Shown here in pieces: positions 51,278-59,700 of a DNA stretch of 64,000 nt. Each line of letters opens with the position of its first letter. The stretch's first letter is position 1. The notes below the pieces were generated by a model. That model worked only from the letters and a program-made list of their open reading frames with translations, was not told the origin of the DNA and searched no databases. A program made the position numbers and the translations under genes. The stretch comes from Azophilus sp965215035 (GTDB taxonomy: Bacteria > Pseudomonadota > Gammaproteobacteria > Pseudomonadales > Azotimanducaceae), in contig OZ244040.1 in assembly GCA_965215035.1 (NCBI GenBank), forward strand, positions 1,302,001 through 1,366,000, written 5' to 3'.

Positions 51278-52024
51278 TCAAGCCGGGGCACGCTGGCTGC
51301 CGATGGCGCGCCGCCTCGGGCTAGCGAATGGCAATTCAGTGCGCAAACACAGGCCCTTCGGGCTGATGGCGCAGCCCCAGGCGGCCACCTCCACGCCGGC
51401 GGCCAGCGCGGCCCGCACCAGCTCTCCGTAGGCGGGATGGATAGCATCCGCGGTGGTTGCGATGCGCACTCCGGTATGCATCACGCAGAAGAACAGCACG
51501 GCTCGGCCAAGATGCTCCTCACGGCAACGGATCAGCGCGCCAACGTGGCGCAACGCCCGCGCACTTACCGCATCCGGGAAAGCGCCGTACCCGTCCTCCA
51601 GCCCCAGGGTTAGGCTTTTGACCTCCACGTAGCAGTTACCCTTGACCGGGTCGCAGAGGAGGAAATCGAACCGGCCACCGCCACCGGGCAGCGGCGGCTC
51701 CCGGCGCAGTTCCCGATAGCCCCGGAGGGATGGAACGACCGCCGCGCGCAGCGCCTCCTCGACGAGCCGGTTGGCGCGCGCCGTGTTCACGCAAACCAGG
51801 TGCTCCCCCGTAGCGACGATCTCCAGGGTATGGCGGTACTTGCGCCGGGCGTTCCCGGAATCCGACAGCCAGACGGCGCTGCCCGGCTCGCTGCAACCGG
51901 TCATGGCGCCGGTGTTGGCGCAGTGCACCGTTCGCACCGCCCCGTCGGGCATTGCCACATCCGCGAGAAAGCGCTTGTACCGTTTGATCAGCCGCCCCCG
52001 GATGCACGGTGTGGGAAAGATCAT
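51278..52024 (-). CDS. sfsA: DNA/RNA nuclease SfsA
   Basis: A 248-residue protein with the SfsA core: 'GRLIKRYKRFLADV', 'HCANTGAMTGCSEPGSAVWLSDS', 'GGGRFDFLL' and 'CYVEVKSLTL' (PD-(D/E)XK-like nuclease motif). The start at 52024 gives exactly the E. coli N-terminal length; longer in-frame starts at 52030 and 52039 exist. Its cellular role is poorly known. It is divergent from dksA. Confidence 0.92.
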   Translation of the reverse strand: MIFPTPCIRGRLIKRYKRFLADVAMPDGAVRTVHCANTGAMTGCSEPGSAVWLSDSGNARRKYRHTLEIVATGEHLVCVNTARANRLVEEALRAAVVPSLRGYRELRREPPLPGGGGRFDFLLCDPVKGNCYVEVKSLTLGLEDGYGAFPDAVSARALRHVGALIRCREEHLGRAVLFFCVMHTGVRIATTADAIHPAYGELVRAALAAGVEVAAWGCAISPKGLCLRTELPFASPRRRAIGSQRAPA

Positions 52025-52216
52025 ATCCATGAGCTCCATGACGCCGCAGGGGGGAATCCGCCGCACCCGGGGCGTCGGCATGGCGGTGCGAAAAAAATTA
52101 TGTCCCGTGTAGTCAACTCAATTTTCTTCTGGTAGCTTACGCGCCCCTCAAGTCATCCCACCCGTCCTCGAGACGTAAGGAAGCGCCTAGGCCGGAGAGC
52201 GCAGGAATTAGAGCAT

Positions 52217-52675
52217 ATGGAGTCGATACGACGAAGTCAGCAGGCACAGGGCTGGTCTGGCTCCCCGTTTAGAAGTTTCACGCCCTACCAACCCGAACCG
52301 GACGAACCCTATATGAGCGACGGCCAGGTCGAGCACTTTCGCCACATGCTCAACCAGTGGCGGCTCGACCTCATGCGGGAAGTCGACCGGACCGTGCACC
52401 ATATGCAAGATGAGGCCGGCAACTTTCCGGACCCCGCCGACCGCGCGACCCAGGAGGAGGAGTTCAGCATCGAACTTCGGACTCGCGACCGGGAACGCAA
52501 GTTGATCAAGAAGATCGACCGCACCATAGAACGCCTAGACCAGCAAAACTACGGCTACTGCGATACCTGCGGCGTTGAGATTGGGTTACGGCGCTTGGAG
52601 GCGAGGCCCACCGCAACCCAATGCGTCGACTGCAAGTCGCTCGATGAAATCAAGGAACGGCAACTGCACGGTTGA
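52217..52675 (+). CDS. dksA: RNA polymerase-binding transcription factor DksA
   Basis: A 152-residue protein. The coiled coil carries the tip 'DPADRATQEEE' with the two Asp needed for ppGpp synergy, and the C-terminal four-Cys zinc finger is 'CDTCGVEIG' with 'QCVDCKSLDEI'. It binds the polymerase secondary channel during the stringent response. It has the usual length. The 190-base gap to sfsA holds its promoter; no clear boxes stand out. Confidence 0.96.
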   Translation: MESIRRSQQAQGWSGSPFRSFTPYQPEPDEPYMSDGQVEHFRHMLNQWRLDLMREVDRTVHHMQDEAGNFPDPADRATQEEEFSIELRTRDRERKLIKKIDRTIERLDQQNYGYCDTCGVEIGLRRLEARPTATQCVDCKSLDEIKERQLHG

Positions 52676-52714
52676 ATGCGGTGGGCGCACCGGAGCCGGC
52701 GCCTCCACTCCCGG

Positions 52715-54076
52715 CTAAACAATTCCATAGGCCAGCATGGCGTCGGCGACTTTCAGGAAACCGCCTATGTTGGCCCCCTTCGCATAGTTGACGCCACCGT
52801 CCCCGCTGCCGTGGCGCACGCAGGTTTCGTGAATGTCGTGCATGACGGCCTGCAACCGGGCGTCTACTTCGTGCCGGCTCCAGGAAAGCCGCAGGGCGTT
52901 TTGGCTCTGTTCCAAGCCGGAAACGGCAACGCCCCCGGCGTTGGCGGCCTTGGCCGGCCCAAAGAGGATGCCGGCGTCGAGAAAGGCATGCACGCCGTCC
53001 AGTTCCGTTGGCATGTTGGCGCCTTCGCAGACGGCCCGGACGCCGTTGCTCAACAACCTTTGCGCCGCTTCGCCGCTGATTTCGTTCTGGGTGGCACAGG
53101 GCATGGCGATATCCACGGGAACCCCCCAGGGGCGCTTGTCCTTGTGGAAGGTGACATGCCCGAAGTGCTCCGCCACCTCCCAAATGCGGCCACGCCGTGC
53201 TTCCTTGAGTTCTCGAATAAACTCCAGCACATCGCGATCCATGCCGTCTTCGATGTGAATAAAGCCGGACGAATCCGACAGGGTTAGCACCTTGGCGTCA
53301 AGGGCGAGGCACTTTTGCGCGGCGTAGATGGCCACGTTGCCGGCACCCGAGATCGCGACCGACCTACCCTGCAGGCCGTCACCGACACGATTGAGCATGT
53401 TCTCGCAAAAGTAGGCGCAGCCGTATCCCGTGGCTTCCGTGCGCACTAGGCTGCCGCCGAAGCTCAGACCCTTGCCCGTCAAAATGCCGGCGTAGCGGTT
53501 CTCCAGCCGCAGATAGCGGCCGAACAGGAAGCTGATTTCGCGGGTGCCGACACCGATGTCGCCGGCGGGAACATCGGTGTCTTCGCCGATGTGCCGGTGC
53601 AGTTCGATCATCAGCGACTGGCAGAACCGCTCCACCTCGCGGTCACTTTTACCCTTGGGGTTGAAGTTCGAGCCGCCCTTGCCGCCGCCCATGGGCAAGC
53701 CCGTGAGGCTGTTCTTCAACACCTGTTCGAAGCCGAGGAACTTGAGGATGCTCAAGTTCACCGAGGGATGGAATCGCAAGCCGCCCTTGTACGGCCCGAT
53801 GCTGTTGTTGAACTGCACCCGCCAGGCCCGGTTCACGCGGATGTTGTGTGCATCGTCTTCCCAACAGACCCGGAATATGACCACGCGGTCCGGTTCCGTC
53901 AGGCGCTCCAGAATCCTGGCATCCCGGTATTCGGGGTGTTCCAGCACGTAGGGCATCAGCCACTCGATTACCTCGCGGACCGCCTGGTGAAATTCCGGCT
54001 CATGCCGGTTACGGTGGATGAGGCCTTGCATGAACCTGTCCACCTCGCTCTTCGGCCTGGAACGAGCACCTTTCAT
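52715..54076 (-). CDS. gdhA: Glutamate dehydrogenase (NADP-type)
   Basis: A 453-residue hexameric dehydrogenase. The catalytic region is 'GPYKGGLRFHPSVNLSILKFLGFEQ' and 'LPMGGGKGGSNFNPKGKSD'; the nucleotide-binding fold is 'VAISGAGNVAIYAAQK'. It interconverts 2-oxoglutarate and glutamate. The ATG at 54076 is chosen over an upstream TTG. It converges on dksA with 39 bases between. Confidence 0.95.
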   Translation of the reverse strand: MKGARSRPKSEVDRFMQGLIHRNRHEPEFHQAVREVIEWLMPYVLEHPEYRDARILERLTEPDRVVIFRVCWEDDAHNIRVNRAWRVQFNNSIGPYKGGLRFHPSVNLSILKFLGFEQVLKNSLTGLPMGGGKGGSNFNPKGKSDREVERFCQSLMIELHRHIGEDTDVPAGDIGVGTREISFLFGRYLRLENRYAGILTGKGLSFGGSLVRTEATGYGCAYFCENMLNRVGDGLQGRSVAISGAGNVAIYAAQKCLALDAKVLTLSDSSGFIHIEDGMDRDVLEFIRELKEARRGRIWEVAEHFGHVTFHKDKRPWGVPVDIAMPCATQNEISGEAAQRLLSNGVRAVCEGANMPTELDGVHAFLDAGILFGPAKAANAGGVAVSGLEQSQNALRLSWSRHEVDARLQAVMHDIHETCVRHGSGDGGVNYAKGANIGGFLKVADAMLAYGIV

Positions 54077-54159
54077 ATTCAAACCCTTTGCCAACCGTCT
54101 GCGTCGCGCCTACGGGGCAAGGTAGCCCCTGCTGGCCGCGTCATCAAGCGGGCTGGTAG

Positions 54160-54238
54160 TGCGTCAGTTTGAATTTGTGGGCCGGGCGGAAGCACGGCAC
54201 ACAGCGGATTCGGCGGGTTCGGGATGCAAGCTGGTGCA
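54160..54238. repeat. Palindromic intergenic repeat, copy 3 (79 bp)
   Basis: Arms TGCGTCAGTTTGAAT and ATGCAAGCTGGTGCA, with internal GGCCGGGCGGAAGCACGGCACACAG-type sequence shared with copy 2. It is the most diverged right arm of the family. It lies between psd and gdhA. Confidence 0.85.
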
Positions 54239-54309
54239 CTAGCAGCGGGTTGCTGCCGGGTGCCGCTCACCTCGTCCCGGTGCGACGGCGCGCGCACCGC
54301 GAACCGGCG

Positions 54310-55134
54310 TCACAGCCAAGTGCCGAGCTGCTCGCCTACCTGCACGGCCCGGCCCGCCGGTAGCGCCTGCAAACGGGCGGTGTCGGGTGGCGCACAGAGG
54401 ATCACGGTGGAGCCCAGCAGGAAGCGACCGAGTTCCGCACCTCGGCCAAGCGCGGCGTTGGGGCGGTGCGTCTCTCGGCTGCGATAGGGCGAGACCGGGC
54501 CCGGCCAGGGGGTGGCGATACCGCCGACAATCAACGCCCCCACCAGCACGATCAGCAGGTCGCCGCTGCCCGTTTGCAGGCGGCATACCAAGCGTTCGTT
54601 CCGGCAAAAAAGACCGGCCACGGAGCCGGCCGTGCCGGCGTTGACCGAGAAAAGCGCTCCCGGTACGGCCTCGGCGAAGGTCAACAGGCCCGCGCACGGC
54701 GTATGCACCCGGTGGTAGTTGTGGGGTGCCAGGTAGACTGTGACAAAACTGCCGCCATCGAACCCGCGGCCTAGGTCGCCCGCCAGGGATGCGAGGGAAT
54801 AGTGAATGCCCTTGGCCTGCAGCAAACGGTTCGCCGCAATGCGTCCGCTCTGGCTGACGGTGCCGTCGGCTGGGCACGCGATCGCCCGTGGGCCGGTCGG
54901 AAAGGGGCGGGCGCCGGGTTTCAGTTCCCTAGTGAAGAAATCGTTGAACGAGCGATAGTCCGAGCGGTTCGGCCGGGCGGCTTCCGCGAGGTCAACACCA
55001 TAGGTGGCGCAGAAAACGCGAATAAGGGCGCTCTTGAGCCAGCCCGACCCGGATGCGGCCAGCCGCCCCACCCCCCTCGTCAAGGCGTGTTGCGGCAACA
55101 GGCGCTGAATGGCGGCGAACTGCCTACCGGACAT
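54310..55134 (-). CDS. psd: Phosphatidylserine decarboxylase proenzyme
   Basis: A 274-residue membrane-associated enzyme making phosphatidylethanolamine. 'RPNRSDYRSFNDFFTRELKPGARP', 'PADGTVSQSG' and 'LAPHNYHRVHTP' carry the Asp-His catalytic pair, and 'LGST' near the C-terminus is the self-cleavage site generating the pyruvoyl group. The start at 55134 gives the standard N-terminus (SGRQFAAIQRLLPQHALTR). It follows the rhodanese gene, as psd follows rhdA in Pseudomonas. Confidence 0.94.
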   Translation of the reverse strand: MSGRQFAAIQRLLPQHALTRGVGRLAASGSGWLKSALIRVFCATYGVDLAEAARPNRSDYRSFNDFFTRELKPGARPFPTGPRAIACPADGTVSQSGRIAANRLLQAKGIHYSLASLAGDLGRGFDGGSFVTVYLAPHNYHRVHTPCAGLLTFAEAVPGALFSVNAGTAGSVAGLFCRNERLVCRLQTGSGDLLIVLVGALIVGGIATPWPGPVSPYRSRETHRPNAALGRGAELGRFLLGSTVILCAPPDTARLQALPAGRAVQVGEQLGTWL

Positions 55135-55229
55135 ACTTGCACAGGCACCGGCGACGGCCAGCGTCGGGACGCGCGGACCCAACGGGCTGCCGCACCGGCG
55201 CATTCGCACCGGCCGGCTGAGCACCCCGG

Positions 55230-56066
55230 CTAGGCATCGACCGTCACCGGCAGGTCGTCGCGATTGCCCCACTCGGACCAGGAACCGTGGTAGGCGCGAA
55301 TAGCGGGATAGTCCAACAAGCGGGCAACAAGGTAGGAAAGCCCAGAGCGATGATGTGTCTGGCAATGGGTGATGACGGACTTGTCGCGCCCGATGCCGTG
55401 GCGGTCCAGCAGCTCCTGTAGATTCGGGACCAGCCGCTGGCCGTCGAACGGATCCTTCAATGCCAGCCAATCCAGGTTTACCGCGCCCGGTATGTGGCCG
55501 GCGCGCTTCGCGGCCCGCCGCCGGCCGCGGAATTCTTCAGCGGACCGTACGTCCCAGATGACCTGATCCGGGTCGCCTATTGCCCGCAATACATCGGCGG
55601 CCTCGGCAATGGGCGTGGAATCGATTGCCAAATTGACCTCGGTGGGTTCGGGAGCGGCGGCCGCGCCGGTTTCGACCCGGTGCCCCGCCCTGATCCAGGC
55701 ATCGATACCGCCGTTCAGGTAGGCCCATTGGCGGTGGCCGACCACATCGAGCGTCCACAGAAAACGGCCGGCCCAGCCGCCCCCCTCGTCGTCACAGGCC
55801 AGGATATGCAGGTCCGGCCGATAGCCGATGCGCGAGAAGAGTGCCGTCAACCGTTCGAGCGCCGGCAGCCGTCCGGTTGCGGGCGGCCTGCCGCCTACCA
55901 GTTCCCGCGGTTCCACGAGTACAGCCCCAGGCACATGGCCGGCCCGGTAGCTCGCCGCCTGCGCTACCTGAACAATCAGGCGCCGCTGACCCAAGCCCGG
56001 TTCCAAGTCTAGGTCGGACGCTTCGATGAGTCGCGTCGAGTTGTTGGGAGGGTTTCCGAATCGCAT
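55230..56066 (-). CDS. Two-domain thiosulfate sulfurtransferase (rhodanese)
   Basis: A 278-residue tandem rhodanese. The C-terminal domain has the active-site loop 'THCQTHHRSG' with the catalytic Cys; the N-terminal domain has 'ACDDEGGGWAGR' with Asp in place of Cys and is structural. It transfers sulfane sulfur to cyanide or other thiophiles. This is the RhdA arrangement, upstream of psd. Confidence 0.9.
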   Translation of the reverse strand: MRFGNPPNNSTRLIEASDLDLEPGLGQRRLIVQVAQAASYRAGHVPGAVLVEPRELVGGRPPATGRLPALERLTALFSRIGYRPDLHILACDDEGGGWAGRFLWTLDVVGHRQWAYLNGGIDAWIRAGHRVETGAAAAPEPTEVNLAIDSTPIAEAADVLRAIGDPDQVIWDVRSAEEFRGRRRAAKRAGHIPGAVNLDWLALKDPFDGQRLVPNLQELLDRHGIGRDKSVITHCQTHHRSGLSYLVARLLDYPAIRAYHGSWSEWGNRDDLPVTVDA

Positions 56067-56095
56067 GAAGTTCGAGCGTTGCGGTGACGGCTAGG

Positions 56096-56290
56096 TCAGC
56101 CGGGGTTCAAGTCATCCAAGGATACATCCTTGAGCTCCTCGCCGGGAATCTTGCGGCTTTCGTTCACCCAGGCGCCAAGGTCGATCAGTCGGCAGCGCTT
56201 GGAGCAGAATGGGCGGTAGCGGTTCGATGGCGACCACCGCACCGGCTTGCGGCAGGTTGGACAGGGCAGGATGCGGGCGGTGTCGGGCAT
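56096..56290 (-). CDS. yacG: DNA gyrase inhibitor / zinc-binding protein YacG
   Basis: A 64-residue protein with a four-cysteine zinc site: 'LPCPTCRKPVRWS' and 'YRPFCSKRCRLIDLGAW'. 'WVNESRKIPG' completes the family signature. YacG inhibits GyrB in E. coli. The start at 56290 is the ATG giving the standard length. It ends 29 bases before the rhodanese gene. Confidence 0.93.
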   Translation of the reverse strand: MPDTARILPCPTCRKPVRWSPSNRYRPFCSKRCRLIDLGAWVNESRKIPGEELKDVSLDDLNPG

Positions 56291-56394
56291 GAATAAGGAT
56301 GCTACCGCTGAGTTATTGCCGGGGATTCGAATTGTGCTTATCAAAGCATAACCCGAACGCCGGTGGAACGGCACGACAACCTAGCGCTTGGCGG

Positions 56395-56473
56395 TGCATC
56401 AGTTTGAATCCCGGCCCTGCCGAAACACCTATATGCCGTGCCCTCGCTCGATCCACAGATTCAAACTGATACA
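56395..56473. repeat. Palindromic intergenic repeat, copy 4 (79 bp)
   Basis: Arms TGCATCAGTTTGAAT and ATTCAAACTGATACA, in the same orientation as copy 1. It lies about 100 bases from the yacG start and 266 bases upstream of the LRR ligase gene. Confidence 0.9.
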
Positions 56474-56739
56474 CCACCTAGCGCTTCGTTGTCCAGGATG
56501 TCGACCTGCCCAACTCGGGCTCGCCCGCCCGCCCCGGAGGGGGTTGCTTTTGACGCCGTGTCTCCAACAATAGTACGTTGGCGCCACGGAACCGCGGCCG
56601 GGGTCGCCCATGCTCGTCTCGCCGATAGCGGACATTTTGCCCGAGCCGTGCACGCGGGCGGTGCGATCGGGCCGTCGGTGTTCTTGGGTGGGGTCGGGCA
56701 AGTGACGCCCGGTGTCGAAGTCAACAAAATTGGGAATTC
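56474..56739. other. Upstream region of the LRR ligase gene, no gene seen
   Basis: GC-rich sequence between a palindromic repeat and the giant gene. Short ORFs here have no family resemblance. Expected to hold the promoter of the 6.2-kb gene, but I find no clear -10/-35 pair. The gap from yacG to the giant gene is 449 bases in all. Confidence 0.4.
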
Positions 56740-59700
56740 ATGCCGAGTTCGCGTATCGAATCGTACCTGCGCCGAACCGAGCCGCGGCGGGTTGCGCTGA
56801 CCGCCTTCTTCTTTTGGGCGCTGGCGGCCATCGCCCTGGCCAGCCTGATGGAATTGCATTTCTGGGGGCTGTCCTACCTGGAGCTCGTCGGTCGTCGGGC
56901 GAGCATGGTGGGCTGTTTGGCTCTGACCGTGCTGGCCGCAGTTCAATACCTGCATTCTCAGCCAAAACCCGTCTGGTCGGTTTCCTTCTGGAGACAATGG
57001 ATTGGAACACCCGGCTTGTTGCTGTTCATCGCGGTGGCGTCCTATCTGGCGATAGGGGCAACCGTGCTCAGGGTGGACGGAAGCTGGCAAGCGGATACGG
57101 CCGCGGACCTCCGGTATCGACTACTTCATTTCGGCATACTCGTGGCCGCCGCCGTCGGTGGTCGGGCGCTCTTAGAGCGAACCGGTGCCGAGCGGCTGTT
57201 GCGGGGTGTGCTCATCGTCCTGATTGCGAGCTGCGCCATCATTCTCGCCTCGCCGGTGCTGCGCAGCTTCGGCATTCTGCCGCCCTATCGAATTCCGTTC
57301 CGCCTGACGGGTGCCTTCACCAATCCGAACGAAGCCGCGCTTGTCGCCTGCATGGCCGCGGTGCTTGCCGCAGCCTTCCTGACCAATGGTGCCTCGCGCA
57401 GGCTCGGCTATCTGGGTCTGGCGGCGGGTACGGCGGCGACCCTGGCGACGGCTTCCAGGATGGGGTTCCTCGTGCTCGTCGCGATACTGACCCTGTTTGC
57501 GTTGTTCAATCTGCGCAACCGGAGAAGGGCCGTTTTCCTGTTGTCCTGGGCCGGGGGGCTGGTCGGCTTTGCCATCGTTGCGGTCCAGTTCACGCCCTGG
57601 GCCCTGTTGCGCGTCCAAGAGAGCCTGTCGGACGGGTCACTTTGCGCGTCGCCGCTGGCCGATGGCTCGGACGCGGACACCGACTGCGCCCTGCTGCTGG
57701 CGGTGCGGGACGTCCTAGCCGGCGAGGTGCCGCTCAACTGGCGGAGTACCCTGCCCCTCCGAGATTGGTGGGGCGTTACGGTGGATGGCCGGGGGGGCCG
57801 CGTAACCCATCTGTCCCTTATGGGACATGGAATGAACGGGCGCATTCCCGCGGAACTCGGCCGCTTGGACCAGTTGGTTCATCTGGAACTCAGCAGGAAT
57901 CGGCTTACCGGTCCCATTCCACCCGAGTTGGGGAAACTCGCCAATCTGGCATACCTGGGGTTGTCGTTCAATCGCCTGACCGGCGCCATACCGCCGGAGC
58001 TGGCGGAGCTACCGAACCTTGAGCAGCTATGGCTGAGGGGCAACCGCCTGACCGGCCCCATACCGCCCGCTCTCGGCGGATACGGGCTGTCCGTGCTGCG
58101 CCTGGCGGGCAACGACTTCGCCGGCCCCGTTCCGCCCCGATTGTACGAGGTGCCCGATAACGACCTCCACCAAGAGCTGCTCTGCCGGCCCTCGCCGCGG
58201 ATCAGTCCGGGGCTGCTCGCCGACTGCGCGCTGCTGCTGGCGGTGCGGGACGAGCTGGCGGGCGGGGCGGTGCTCGGCTGGAGCCGGCACCTTCCCATCG
58301 GCCGGTGGCGGCGCGTTGGCGTGGGCGGCCCGGAGAACCGCGTCATCCAGCTCACTCTGGCGGAGACGGGACTGGCAGGTCGCGTTCCGCCGCAGCTTGC
58401 ACGGCTGGACGGCCTAGTCAATCTGCACCTCAGCCGCAATCGGCTCACCGGTCCCATTCCGCCCGAGTTGGGGAAACTCGCCAATCTGGAATACCTGGGG
58501 TTGGCGTTCAATCGCCTGACCGGCGCCATACCGCCGGAGCTGGCGGAGCTACGAAGCCTTCGGGAGCTATGGCTTAGGGGCAACCGCCTGACCGGCCCCA
58601 TACCGCCCGCTCTCGGCGGACCCGGGCTGTCCGTGCTGCGCCTGGCGGGCAACGACTTCGCCGGCCCCGTTCCGCGCCGATTGTACGAGGTGCCCGATAA
58701 CGACCTCCACCAAGAGCTGCTCTGCCGGCCCTCGCCGCGGATCAGCCCGGGGCTCTTCGCCGACTGCGCGCTGCTGCTGGCGGTGCGGGACGAGCTGGCG
58801 GGCGGGGCGGCGCTCGGCTGGGACCGGCACCTTTCCATCGTCCGGTGGCGGGGCGTTACCCTGGGCGGTCGGGAGGGACGTGTCATCGCGCTGGAACTGC
58901 CGCGAATGGGGTTGAACGGCCGGATTCCCGCAGAGTTGGGAAGCCTTGTCCGCCTGCGGACCCTAGTGCTCGATGGCAATTGGTTGACAGGCGCTATTCC
59001 GCCGGAACTGGGAAATCTCGCCGATCTGCAAATGCTGGCGCTTACCGCCAACAACCTGACCGGCCCGGTTCCAGCCGAACTGGGGAAGCTTAAGAATCTG
59101 CGGGAGCTGTGGCTGAACGACAACCGCTTGACGGGCCCCATGCCCCCCAATTCGGGACCGGTTGGCGCCAGGCGCCCGTTCTGCCCCGCCGTTTCCCCGG
59201 ACAACCCGGGTCTGCTCGCCGACTGTGCGCTGCTGCTGTTGGTCAGGGACACCCTGGCTGGCGACGCGAAGCTCAATTGGAGTGCCCATCTCCCCCTTGC
59301 CGAGTGGCAGGGGGTGACGGTGGGTGGCCCGCTGGAACGGGTGACGAAGCTGGCGTTAACGGGGTTGAACCTGAACGGCAGGATCCCGCCCGCACTAGGG
59401 CGACTGAGCCATCTCGTTTCGCTGCACCTCGACCAAAATCGGCTCAGCGGCTTCGTTCCGCCCGAGTTGGGGAAGCTGGCTAATCTGAAGCATCTGGAGT
59501 TGAGCTTCAACCACCTGACCGGCCCCATCCCGCCGGAGCTGGCGGAGCTACGGGGCCTTCAGCAGCTATGGCTTAGGGGCAACCGCCTGACCGGCCCCAT
59601 TCCGTCTTCTCTCGGCGGACCCGAGCTGTCCGTCCTGCGTCTGGCGGGCAACGACTTCGCCGCCCCCGTTCCGCCCCGATTGTACGAGGTGCCCAGTCAC

